In this document: piece after piece, positions 1 to 7,073 of the stretch
How positions within the stretch are numbered: position 1 is the first letter of the stretch
Layout: every line of letters starts with the position of its first letter
Source of the DNA: an uncultured Bacteroides sp.
Lineage (GTDB): Bacteria > Bacteroidota > Bacteroidia > Bacteroidales > Bacteroidaceae
DNA: 18,441 nucleotides
Assembly: GCA_905203765.1 (NCBI GenBank)
Contig: CAJKXC010000048.1
Coordinates: 1 to 18,441, forward strand
Direction of reading: 5' to 3'
Made by a program: the position numbers and the translations under genes
The notes under the pieces: generated by a model
The model's database searches: none
What the model saw: the letters and a program-made list of their open reading frames with translations, nothing else
Told to the model about the DNA's origin: nothing

Positions 1-22
1 TTCTAAGATTAACTTGCTTCAT
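1..22 (-). CDS. Possible 5' end of a leftward gene, cut by the window edge
   Basis: On the minus strand an ATG at 22-20 opens a frame reading MKQVNLR to the edge of the window. A nearby ATG at 26-24 hits a stop after five codons, so it is not an alternative start. A TAnnTTTG element at 125-132 on the same strand would give a leader of roughly 95 bases. Lys-rich openings like this are common before signal peptides of SusC-like outer-membrane receptors, and a galactan locus with GH53 and GH2 genes usually has SusC/SusD genes next to it. The identity is inference; only seven codons are visible and the frame may not be a real gene. Confidence 0.35.
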
Positions 23-124
23 GCATTTAAAAATTAAAGTTAACAATATTAATTACCTATATATATATTCGAAATATCTCTCGATACTTATTGTTTCTTT
101 TAAGGCATTCATAACATAGCGCAA

Positions 125-132
125 CAAAAATA
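125..132 (-). promoter_or_regulatory. Candidate Bacteroides -7 element for the left-edge gene
   Basis: The minus strand reads TATTTTTG, a full match to the Bacteroides -7 consensus TAnnTTTG. No TTTG lies 19-21 bp upstream, only a T-rich run, so the -33 box is poor. It would drive transcription leftward, with a start near 118 and the ATG at 22. In AT-rich DNA such an 8-mer can occur by chance. Support comes from the LacI-type palindrome placed exactly as at the galactanase promoter. Confidence 0.4.
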
Positions 133-187
133 TGGTTTATAAAAATATTAAAATAGAAGAAGGGGTAGAAATATGCAAATACAACAG

Positions 188-201
188 TGCAAACGATTGC
201 A
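188..201. promoter_or_regulatory. LacI/GalR-type operator, site 1
   Basis: The sequence TGCAAACGATTGCA is a palindrome with a central CG, which fits the GCAAnCGnTTGC pattern of LacI/GalR-family operators. With flanks it extends to GTGCAA-nCGn-TTGCAC at 187-202. The reverse complement of these 14 bases is identical to the site at 4498-4511, next to the lacI-family gene. The proximal edge lies 55 bp upstream of the TAnnTTTG element at 125-132. Binding is inferred, not shown. Confidence 0.65.
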
Positions 202-222
202 CCAAATTGCACAGAATTGCAC
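196..222 (+). repeat. Three ATTGCAC half-sites at 10-bp spacing
   Basis: ATTGCAC occurs at 196-202, 206-212 and 216-222, exactly 10 bp apart. The first copy is the right half of the LacI-type palindrome at 188-201. The other two repeat the same half-site on the same face of the helix. This could help a regulator bind next to the main operator, or could be a leftover of slippage duplication. Confidence 0.6.
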
Positions 223-434
223 GACTGCGCGAAGAACAAAACAACAGTATAAATAAAGGTATATATCCTACTAATACGCAGTTATGCCCAAAGGAACAGT
301 GAGTTATATACATCTTAAAGAAAGCAAAAGCGCAGAATATACGCTCATAACGATAGTATATACACACTTATCGTAACACGCTTTAATTTACAGATTCGCC
401 TTCCAGCATATTATATGAATAAAGAGAGAATAAG

Positions 435-495
435 AATGCGTTATTTCCGCATATTATTACACATTCACATGCCATTTATGCAGAAATAACGCATT
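435..495. repeat. 19-bp inverted repeat with 23-nt loop
   Basis: The left arm (435-453, starting AATGCGTTATTTC) pairs with the right arm (477-495, ending GAAATAACGCATT) over 19 bp with one mismatch (C448/A482). The loop is 454-476. The stem is AT-rich and no clean T-run follows on either strand, so it is not a typical intrinsic terminator. It directly abuts the 22-bp tandem repeats at 498-607. Possible roles are an mRNA 3' end stabiliser for GH2 transcripts, a protein-binding palindrome, or a small mobile repeat. Confidence 0.75.
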
Positions 496-497
496 AC

Positions 498-607
498 TTA
501 AGGGTAAAAGACCCAGTTCTTACAGGCAAAAGACCTATTATTTACAGGTAAAAGACTTATTACTTACAAGCAAAAGACTTATTACTTTCAGATAAAAGAG
601 TATTTGA
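498..607 (+). repeat. 22-bp tandem repeat, five copies
   Basis: Five units of exactly 22 bp start at 498, 520, 542, 564 and 586. The three middle units agree best, with consensus TTACAGG(T/C)AAAAGAC followed by (T/C)TATTA(T/C). The core AAAAGAC recurs at 506, 528, 550 and 572, and a variant AAAAGAG is at 594. The period is about two helical turns, which would place each core on the same DNA face. The preceding bases ATTAC (493-497) look like the tail of an earlier unit. There are no spacers, so this is not a CRISPR array. Function is unknown. Confidence 0.85.
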
Positions 608-796
608 TGCAAGAGATTCCATATATTAAGGTGGATTTCATCCTACAAGGAATGTAAGCATTTCGATATCACACTAACAATCTGACAATTATCCATTTTC
701 GTTCGTTTATTTCCGTTTACACTGATATACAGCTGGAAACAGCGCATTCTCAGCCGAGTAAAAATACAAAATGACAAAAGGATAGCTACTCCTAAA

Positions 797-3277
797 TTAT
801 TTGCTTTCCGAAGTGTCCAACACCAGCTTCCCGGCTTTCACCCCTTTCGCTTTCGCTTCAAATACAATCTCGCCTGCCGTTTCACCGGCTTGTACAATTG
901 CTGTGAGTTGTCCGCTGAAAGCGGGCATCTGGGGCAGGTGGAACAAGTCGAGGCTGGTGGCATCGCCATTGGCGGCAGCACGATAACGGCCGGCTCCTTT
1001 TACGGAGAAGGTGACCATACGATGGTCTGCCGGACAGAGGTTGCCGTCTTTGTCGACTACGCGGACAGTGATATATGCCAGGTCACGACCATCGGCGGAG
1101 AGGCGGGTGCGATCGGCAATGACTTCCAAGTGATGGGGCTTGCCGGCGGTGCGGATTACTTTTTCTTCGGCAGGCGCACCGGAAGCGTCATAGGCTACGA
1201 CTTTCAGTTCGCCCGGCTCGTACGGAACATCCATCCACATCAAGCGGTAGCGGCGTTGCAGGGCAAGGGAGTCTTTTCCTTGCAGGGCAAGGCTTTCTTC
1301 GGCAGTCAGTTTGCGTTGCTTGCCATAGCTTTTGCCATTGGCAAACAGTTCGGCACTGGGGTAGCTGGTATAAACAAAGACAGGGGTATTCTCCCCTTCC
1401 CTGCCGGGCCATGTCCAATGCGGCAGGACGTGCAGGGTATTCGCCTGCTTGTTCCAGATGCTGCGATACAGGTAGTAGCGGTCTTTGGGCAAACTTGCCA
1501 GGTCGATGATGCCGAATACGGAACTGTGGCTGGGCCAGGCATCCGTATCGTACGGAGACGGTTCGCCCAAATAATCGAAACCTGTCCATACGAACTGACC
1601 GATTGTCCAATCGTAGTCATCTGCCAAAGCAAAGTCCATATCGGGAATATTAGACCAGGAGCAACACTCCACATCGTAGCCCGAGGACTGATGGTCGTCA
1701 TACTTCGCATCGGCACGCTTCACAACCGGGAATTTATAAACGCCGCGCGAACTGACGGTAGAAGCCGTTTCCGAACCAAGCACGATGTTCTGAGGCAGAT
1801 TCTCGTATGACTCCACATAGCGATGGGCGCGGTAGTTAAGTCCCGGCACATCTATCATGGCGGCAAAGCCGTTGGCAAGTACGCAGGAAACCTGGTCCAT
1901 GCCGCAGGTGACGGGGCGCGTAGGGTCTTCGCGATGGCAGATGTCCTGCAGGAAAGAGGCGACTTTATAGCCTTCGGGACTGCATTGCGTAGGTACTTCA
2001 TTGCCAATACTCCACATCACTACGCTGGGATGGTTGCGATAATGACACAGCATATTCACCATATCCTTTTCTGCCCATTCGTTGAAATAGCGGTGATAGC
2101 CGTTCTCGCACTTGGCGATGTCCCATTCGTCGAAAGGTTCGAGCATCATCATAAATCCCATTTCGTCACAAAGTTCCACTAATTCGGGTGCAGGCATATT
2201 GTGGGAAGTGCGTATGGCGTCGCATCCCATATCTTTCAGCAAAGTAAGCTGACGGCGAAGGGCGGCCACGTTGACGGCAGCACCCAACGGTCCCAGGTCA
2301 TGATGATTGCACACCCCCTGGAATTTGCGGCGCTTGCCATTCAGGAAGAAGCCCTTATCCGCCACTATCTCGATGCTGCGGATACCGAAACGGGTAGTAT
2401 ATTCATCTGTTTGCCTGCCATCGACATAGACTTTGGAGACTGCCTTATATAAATAAGGTGTCTCGGGTGACCACAACGTAGGAGCATTCACCAAGAAGTT
2501 CTGTTCGAAGGGTTGTCCGTGGCTAATCTTACGGGTGTTGTCCTTGCCGGCTACCACCCTGCCGTCCGGCGCAAGGATTTCGGTGGAGATGCGTATATCT
2601 TTGTCTCCGGCATTCAGGATGGTAGTGCGCAGGCATACCGAAGCATATTCCTGAGAGACGTGCGGCGTGGTGAGTTGCGTTCCCCAAACCGGAACGTGGA
2701 TGCGGTCGGTCGTTACCAGGTGAACATTGCGGTACAGGCCTGCCCCCGGATACCAACGGGAAGACTGGGGCTTGTTCTCCAAACGCACGGCAAGCACATT
2801 GCCTTTACCATCCGGGTTCAACAGACCGGTGACATCACAATGAAAAGAATTATAGCCGAAAGGCCAAAAACAAGCCTCTCGCCCGTTGACGTAGACGCGC
2901 GCCTCGCTCATGGCTCCGTCAAAGACCAGTGTGGCCTGCTTGCCAACAGGAGCATCAAAAGTAGTGCGATACCAGCCGATACCCACGTAAGGCAGTCCGC
3001 CGGTACGTCCGGTCTTGACAGAAGCCTCTTTCTCAAAGTTCTGCGTCACCGCCACTTCCTGCAAATCGTTGCTCCGGTCGAAGGGGCCGAAGATGGCCCA
3101 GTCGTGGGGGATGGTTACGGTTTCCCACTTGCGGTCATCATAATTTGCTTGTGCGGCTTCGGCTATATCTCCTTTGGTGAACTTCCAATTCTTTTCGAGC
3201 AGCAACTCGCTGCGTTGTGCCATCGCCATCAGCGAAAAGAGGGCACAGCAGGAAAAGATCAATGCGGTCTTCTTCAT
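797..3277 (-). CDS. Secreted GH2 beta-galactosidase
   Basis: This is an 826-residue glycoside hydrolase family 2 enzyme that most likely releases galactose from the ends of galacto-oligosaccharides. An N-terminal signal peptide ends near MAMAQ (about residue 21), so it is probably periplasmic. The order is a jelly-roll sugar-binding domain, an Ig-like domain, a TIM barrel, then C-terminal beta domains resembling DUF4982 and a bacterial Ig-like fold. The acid/base is E427 in WSIGNEV and the likely nucleophile is E503 in GSETAST. The length is normal for Bacteroides GH2 proteins. The ATG lies 30 bp after the GH53 stop, so the two are almost surely one operon, and this pairing argues for galactan as the source. 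GH2 also includes beta-glucuronidase and beta-mannosidase, so the exact sugar rests on context. Confidence 0.9.
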   Translation of the reverse strand: MKKTALIFSCCALFSLMAMAQRSELLLEKNWKFTKGDIAEAAQANYDDRKWETVTIPHDWAIFGPFDRSNDLQEVAVTQNFEKEASVKTGRTGGLPYVGIGWYRTTFDAPVGKQATLVFDGAMSEARVYVNGREACFWPFGYNSFHCDVTGLLNPDGKGNVLAVRLENKPQSSRWYPGAGLYRNVHLVTTDRIHVPVWGTQLTTPHVSQEYASVCLRTTILNAGDKDIRISTEILAPDGRVVAGKDNTRKISHGQPFEQNFLVNAPTLWSPETPYLYKAVSKVYVDGRQTDEYTTRFGIRSIEIVADKGFFLNGKRRKFQGVCNHHDLGPLGAAVNVAALRRQLTLLKDMGCDAIRTSHNMPAPELVELCDEMGFMMMLEPFDEWDIAKCENGYHRYFNEWAEKDMVNMLCHYRNHPSVVMWSIGNEVPTQCSPEGYKVASFLQDICHREDPTRPVTCGMDQVSCVLANGFAAMIDVPGLNYRAHRYVESYENLPQNIVLGSETASTVSSRGVYKFPVVKRADAKYDDHQSSGYDVECCSWSNIPDMDFALADDYDWTIGQFVWTGFDYLGEPSPYDTDAWPSHSSVFGIIDLASLPKDRYYLYRSIWNKQANTLHVLPHWTWPGREGENTPVFVYTSYPSAELFANGKSYGKQRKLTAEESLALQGKDSLALQRRYRLMWMDVPYEPGELKVVAYDASGAPAEEKVIRTAGKPHHLEVIADRTRLSADGRDLAYITVRVVDKDGNLCPADHRMVTFSVKGAGRYRAAANGDATSLDLFHLPQMPAFSGQLTAIVQAGETAGEIVFEAKAKGVKAGKLVLDTSESK

Positions 3278-3307
3278 GGTCTCTTGATGTTTCTGTCAGT
3301 AAAGGTA

Positions 3308-4417
3308 TTATTTGAATGCATCCATTATGATCGTAGGATAGCCGTCTTCGGTAAATGCGCCGAGCCGGTACTGGCTTGGTTTGCACTCGGGTTCCCAATA
3401 GAATACGCCTTTGCAACGTCCGTTGGTATTATCGCGACATTCTTTCAGGATGCGGCTCAGTTGCGCTTTCCCTTCTGCCAGGACGGCGGCGCTGGCCAGT
3501 TTGCCATTATCGTCGGCACACTCCATGCCGGTTTCTACAATCATCACATCGCAGTCGTACTTCTCGCTCACTTTCTTGATATTGGCTATGCAGTCGGTAA
3601 TAGTTTTCCCGGCAGAGGTTTCTTTGCCGCTGTCCATTGCCCAGTACGGATAGAGTGACATACCTATCATATCCCATTTGGCCCCATTGTTCTTCAGAAT
3701 ATCCAGGTTCCAGTTATAGAGGTCGTTGTCGAAACCGTTGTCCAGGTGCACTATCACGATGGATTGCGGGAAAACTTTCTTCACGGCCTCGTAGCCGGCG
3801 GCAAAGAGTCCGGCATACTGCTTCGGGTTCCGGTCGGCCTGCCCCATCTCCCACAGGAAGCCGTTGCTGGTTTCGTTGCCTACTTGCACCCACTTCGGAG
3901 TGATCTGGTTATCTTTCAGCAGTTGCAATACTTCGATGGTATGTTCTGCCACATCGGTTTTCATCTGTTCGTATGAATGAGATTTCCATGCGGCGGGAAT
4001 GTTCTGCTTGGCAGGGTCCGCCCACCAGTCACTGTAATGGAAATCCACCATCACGTTCATACCCAGGTTCTTGGCGCGCCGGGCTTTCACCAGCAGGTCT
4101 TCTTTGTCGCACCAGCCGCCGTGTTCTTCGGGATTCACCCACACGCGCAGGCGGACGGCATCCAGGCCGAGGTCTTTCATCAGCCGGAAGCACTCCGTTT
4201 CCTGCCCGCCGGCATTATAGAATTTCAGTCCATTATGCTCCATCTCGGTCACCCAACTGATGTCCGCACCTTTGGCAAAGTCTGTAGTAACGGGATTCTC
4301 ATCCTCGGGAAGCTTGCCCGCATCGGGCTCTGTCCCATTGTGGCTGCTGCATGCCAGGATGGCGAAGGCAATGCAGAAAGAGAAAGTAAAGAAGCTCATG
4401 TGTTTCATAGTTACCAT
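3308..4417 (-). CDS. GH53 arabinogalactan endo-beta-1,4-galactanase, lipoprotein
   Basis: This 369-residue protein belongs to glycoside hydrolase family 53, which cuts the beta-1,4-galactan backbone of pectic galactan. The hydrophobic leader ends in a lipobox, ILAC, with Cys23 as the lipidated residue, so it is an envelope lipoprotein and may face outwards, as expected for an enzyme attacking polymer. The catalytic pair is E182 (WVQVGNETSNG) as acid/base and E295 (MIVETGM) as nucleophile. The family segments DAVRLRVWVNP and MVDFHYSDWWADP are also present. Three in-frame ATGs (codons 1, 4 and 7) lie before the hydrophobic stretch, and I see no ribosome site that decides between them. It leads the operon, with GH2 30 bp downstream. 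Confidence 0.93.
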   Translation of the reverse strand: MVTMKHMSFFTFSFCIAFAILACSSHNGTEPDAGKLPEDENPVTTDFAKGADISWVTEMEHNGLKFYNAGGQETECFRLMKDLGLDAVRLRVWVNPEEHGGWCDKEDLLVKARRAKNLGMNVMVDFHYSDWWADPAKQNIPAAWKSHSYEQMKTDVAEHTIEVLQLLKDNQITPKWVQVGNETSNGFLWEMGQADRNPKQYAGLFAAGYEAVKKVFPQSIVIVHLDNGFDNDLYNWNLDILKNNGAKWDMIGMSLYPYWAMDSGKETSAGKTITDCIANIKKVSEKYDCDVMIVETGMECADDNGKLASAAVLAEGKAQLSRILKECRDNTNGRCKGVFYWEPECKPSQYRLGAFTEDGYPTIIMDAFK

Positions 4418-4434
4418 TTATTAGTAGTGTTCCG

Positions 4435-4442
4435 CAAATATA
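4435..4442 (-). promoter_or_regulatory. Candidate -7 element, galactanase operon (proximal)
   Basis: The minus strand reads TATATTTG, a full TAnnTTTG match. It lies 17 bp before the first galactanase ATG, so the leader would be very short. No TTTG is present 19-21 bp upstream. The LacI-type palindrome at 4498-4511 begins 55 bp upstream, the same gap as at the left-edge site. This is one of two candidate promoters; the other is at 4512-4519. Confidence 0.45.
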
Positions 4443-4497
4443 AAGAATTAAGAAATATAGACCTACTTGTGTCCCATATTCTGGGGAAGCAACGGCA

Positions 4498-4511
4498 TGC
4501 AATCGTTTGCA
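4498..4511. promoter_or_regulatory. LacI/GalR-type operator, site 2
   Basis: TGCAATCGTTTGCA is a CG-centred palindrome that fits the LacI/GalR pattern GCAAnCGnTTGC. It is the exact reverse complement of the site at 188-201. It lies between the galactanase operon and the divergent lacI-family gene, and abuts a TAnnTTTG element (4512-4519) for leftward transcription. Classical repression of that promoter is plausible. The site is more than 100 bp from the lacI-family promoter, so strong autoregulation is less obvious. Confidence 0.7.
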
Positions 4512-4519
4512 CAAACTTA
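4512..4519 (-). promoter_or_regulatory. Candidate -7 element, galactanase operon (distal)
   Basis: The minus strand reads TAAGTTTG, a full TAnnTTTG match that ends where the operator at 4498-4511 begins. A transcript would start within the operator and have a leader of about 85-90 bases, which is a textbook layout for a LacI-type repressor. The -33 region is weak, with no TTTG at the expected distance. This competes with the element at 4435-4442. Confidence 0.4.
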
Positions 4520-4593
4520 TAATCCGATAATCCTCAATAGATAAGAGGTATTTGCCGCATTCCACTATTTTTGCAGTAAAATCAGTAAGCATA

Positions 4594-4625
4594 TTTGTAC
4601 TGCATCTGGTTTTGTATTACCTTTG
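4594..4625 (+). promoter_or_regulatory. Promoter of the lacI-family gene
   Basis: A -33 box TTTG (4594-4597) and a -7 box TACCTTTG (4618-4625) are separated by 20 bp, which fits the Bacteroides sigma-ABfr promoter consensus in both boxes and in spacing. Transcription would begin near 4632, about 12 bases before the ATG at 4644. This is the best-formed promoter in the window and would also serve the permease gene. Confidence 0.65.
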
Positions 4626-4643
4626 GCTGAAACTTAATATACC

Positions 4644-5648
4644 ATGAATAAACCTCAGATAACTATCAAGGATATTGCCCGGGCGTTGAATGTCTCCCCT
4701 TCCACAGTGTCAAGGGCACTGAAAGACAATCCGGACATCAGCCAGGAGACCCGTGACGCAATCCATGCCTACGCGCGTGAACATAATTATAAGCCCAACA
4801 CACTCGCCGTAAATCTACGTGCCAGCCGCAGCAACACCATCGGGGTGATTATCCCGCAGTTGGTGCACCACTTCTTTTCGTGCGTACTGAGCGGCATTGA
4901 GAAAGCAGCGGCAGAAGCCGGCTATAACATCATCGTGGCACAGAGCAACGAATCGTATGAGCAAGAGGTGAAAATTGTGCATTCCTTCCTCGCCGCCCGC
5001 GTCTGCGGAGTGATTGCGTCCCTTGCCAAAGACACCGCCCGATACGACCATTATCAGGAATTGCTGGACAATGATATTCCCATCGTCTTTTACGACCGCA
5101 TCTGCACGGGACTGAAAACCGAACGCGTGGTAGTGGACGATTATGCCGGCTCGTTTGCCGCCGTGGAGTATATGATACAGACGGGATGCAAACGCATCTT
5201 CTTCTACGGTGCAGCGCCTCATCTGGAAATCACCAAGAACCGCCGCAACGGCTATCTGGATGCCATGAAGAAGTATAAAATTCCGGTGGACGACAGTATG
5301 TTACTGCTGTGCGACACCCGCGAACGCGCCATCGCCATCACTCCCGACCTGCTGGAAAGCGACAACCGCCCCGACGGCTTCTTCGCCATCAACGACGAAA
5401 CGGCATCGGGCATCCTCTATGCCTGCAAGCTGGTGGGTGTGAAAGTACCCGATGAAGTGTCCATCTGCGGATTCACCGACGGCGCCATCGCACAAAGCAC
5501 CGACCCGAAGCTGACCACCGTGGAGCAACATGGCGAGGAAGTGGGGAAAAGTGCTTTCAGCATTCTGACAGGCAAACTGGAAGGTGAGGAAAAGAGTTCT
5601 AACATGATTGTCAGAACCAACCTCGTAGTGAGAGGAACAACGAAATAA
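4644..5648 (+). CDS. LacI-family transcriptional regulator
   Basis: This 334-residue protein has the normal LacI/GalR length and layout. The N-terminal helix-turn-helix spans about residues 7-27 (TIKDIARALNVSPSTVSRAL). The hinge helix follows at about 50-60 (PNTLAVNLR), with Leu58 matching the residue that LacI-family proteins insert at a central CG step. Residues 64-334 form a periplasmic-binding-protein-like sensor domain. The protein therefore suits the CG-centred palindromes at 4498-4511 and 188-201. The gene is divergent from the GH53-GH2 operon and 18 bp upstream of the permease gene, so it is likely cotranscribed with the latter. Its effector is unknown: galactose or galacto-oligosaccharide if it controls the galactan genes, a maltose-type sugar if it controls the downstream genes. 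Confidence 0.93.
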   Translation: MNKPQITIKDIARALNVSPSTVSRALKDNPDISQETRDAIHAYAREHNYKPNTLAVNLRASRSNTIGVIIPQLVHHFFSCVLSGIEKAAAEAGYNIIVAQSNESYEQEVKIVHSFLAARVCGVIASLAKDTARYDHYQELLDNDIPIVFYDRICTGLKTERVVVDDYAGSFAAVEYMIQTGCKRIFFYGAAPHLEITKNRRNGYLDAMKKYKIPVDDSMLLLCDTRERAIAITPDLLESDNRPDGFFAINDETASGILYACKLVGVKVPDEVSICGFTDGAIAQSTDPKLTTVEQHGEEVGKSAFSILTGKLEGEEKSSNMIVRTNLVVRGTTK

Positions 5649-5666
5649 TGAACAAAAATAAATACC

Positions 5667-7043
5667 ATGAAAGTAAAACCCGATTTAAGTTTCTGGAAGC
5701 TGTGGAACATCAGCTTCGGTTTCTTCGGCGTACAGATTGCGTACGCCCTGCAAAGTGCAAACATCAGCCGCATCTTTTCCACACTGGGTGCAGACCCGCA
5801 TAATCTGAGTTATTTCTGGATATTGCCGCCGCTGGCGGGCATCATTGTCCAGCCCATCGTGGGTGCTGCCAGTGACAAGACGTGGACGCGCTTCGGACGC
5901 CGCATTCCCTATCTGTTTATCGGTTCGCTGGTGGCGGTGCTCGTCATGTGCCTGCTTCCCAATGCCGGCAGCCTGGGCATGGCAGTGAGCACAGCCATGA
6001 TTTTCGGACTGGTATCGTTGATGTTCCTCGATACCTCTATCAATATGGCGATGCAGCCTTTCAAAATGATGGTGGGCGACATGGTGAACGAAAAACAAAA
6101 AGGACTCGCCTACTCTATCCAGAGTTTCCTCTGCAATGCCGGTAGCTTGGTGGGTTACCTCTTCCCGTTCATCTTTGCATGGGTGGGCATCAGCAATACG
6201 GCTCCCCAGGGGGTGGTTCCCGACTCGGTAATCTATTCCTTCTATATAGGGGCAGCCATTCTGATTCTCTGCGTCATCTATACCACCGTGAAGGTGAAGG
6301 AGATGCCGCCTGCCGAATATGCCGAATACCACGGTATCACCGAAGAAGAAGAGCACGAGAAAATTAATATGCTGAAACTGCTTGTCAAAGCGCCGAAGGC
6401 ATTCTGGACAGTAGGTTTGGTACAGTTCTTCTGCTGGTTCGCCTTCATGTTTATGTGGACATACACCAACGGCAGTATCGCGGCCAATGTATTCGACGCA
6501 CCTACCGTAGAACATCTGGTGAACGGGGTGAGCCGGGTAGTGCTCGACACCAAGAGCCTGCAATATCAGGAAGCAGCCAACTGGGTGGGCGTGCTCTTTG
6601 CCGTGCAGGCCATCGGATCTGTGCTTTGGGCTATCTGCATACCGATGTTCAAAGACCGCCGCTTCGTCTACTCCCTCAGTCTGGTACTGGGTGGCATCGG
6701 TTTTATTTCCACTTACTTCGTACACAACCAGTACATGCTGTTTGTCTCCTTCATTCTTATCGGTTGCGCATGGGCTGCGATGCTGGCATTGCCTTTCACC
6801 ATCCTGACGAATGCACTGAGTGGCGGGCACATGGGTACCTACCTGGGACTGTTCAACGGTACCATCTGCATCCCGCAGATTGTAGCGGCTGCCCTGGGCG
6901 GAACGATTCTTGCCCTCTACACCCCGAAGGGAGCCTTGCCGCCCGAAATCAATATGCTGGTAACGGCGGGCGTGATGCTGATTATCGGCGCCTTATGTGT
7001 ATATTTAATCAAAGAGACCCGAGGAGACGGAGCTAAGAAATAA
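5667..7043 (+). CDS. SLC45-like MFS sugar permease
   Basis: This 458-residue membrane protein has about 12 hydrophobic segments. The major facilitator signature between segments 2 and 3 is present as SDKTWTRFGRR (residues 69-79), in the form typical of the SLC45/sucrose-maltose permease group. It would carry a disaccharide across the inner membrane, probably with protons. It starts 18 bp after the lacI-family stop and precedes a GH65 phosphorylase. LacI-MFS-GH65 clusters are known from maltose use in Bacteroidota, where the permease is called MalY. That makes maltose or a related alpha-glucoside the best guess. An alternative is uptake of galactose-containing sugars from the adjacent galactan genes. 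Confidence 0.85.
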   Translation: MKVKPDLSFWKLWNISFGFFGVQIAYALQSANISRIFSTLGADPHNLSYFWILPPLAGIIVQPIVGAASDKTWTRFGRRIPYLFIGSLVAVLVMCLLPNAGSLGMAVSTAMIFGLVSLMFLDTSINMAMQPFKMMVGDMVNEKQKGLAYSIQSFLCNAGSLVGYLFPFIFAWVGISNTAPQGVVPDSVIYSFYIGAAILILCVIYTTVKVKEMPPAEYAEYHGITEEEEHEKINMLKLLVKAPKAFWTVGLVQFFCWFAFMFMWTYTNGSIAANVFDAPTVEHLVNGVSRVVLDTKSLQYQEAANWVGVLFAVQAIGSVLWAICIPMFKDRRFVYSLSLVLGGIGFISTYFVHNQYMLFVSFILIGCAWAAMLALPFTILTNALSGGHMGTYLGLFNGTICIPQIVAAALGGTILALYTPKGALPPEINMLVTAGVMLIIGALCVYLIKETRGDGAKK

Positions 7044-7073
7044 TCTTCATCCCAGCATATTCTGAAAGAGATA

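Larger units (their letters stand above)
23..796. other. Long AT-rich non-coding region rich in repeats
   Basis: This 774-base gap lies between the presumed left-edge gene and the 3' end of the GH2 gene. Two short open frames on the minus strand (57-239 and 137-367) have no family features and overlap the regulatory motifs, so I treat them as chance. The region holds a TAnnTTTG element, a LacI-type palindrome, phased half-sites, a 19-bp inverted repeat and a five-copy 22-bp tandem repeat, all listed separately. At 608-796 I see only a weak 4-bp hairpin (778-792) followed, on the minus strand, by four T residues. It may help end GH2 transcripts, but it is not a convincing terminator. Confidence 0.7.

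Noticed and set aside
57..367. Two short minus-strand frames in the left gap
   Set aside because: They overlap the operator and promoter-like motifs, have odd Cys/Phe-rich composition and no family features.
435..495. Possible invertible promoter flanked by inverted repeats
   Set aside because: The loop is only 23 bases, too short to hold a promoter, and no recombinase gene is nearby. Bacteroides invertible promoters are usually longer than 100 bp.
498..607. Possible CRISPR array
   Set aside because: The 22-bp units are directly contiguous with no spacers, and no cas gene is present.
890..3658. Long plus-strand open frames opposite GH2 and GH53 (890-1810, 2513-3658)
   Set aside because: They are antisense to genes with clear catalytic motifs, have no recognisable domains and are explained by codon bias in GC-richer genes.
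5186..5199. GATGCAAACGCATC inside the LacI-family gene as a third operator
   Set aside because: The outer halves are GATGC/GCATC, not GCAA/TTGC, and it lies inside a coding region.
5685..6830. Antisense open frame opposite the permease, rich in His and Gln
   Set aside because: The composition is typical of a frame opposite membrane codons; there is no domain or promoter.
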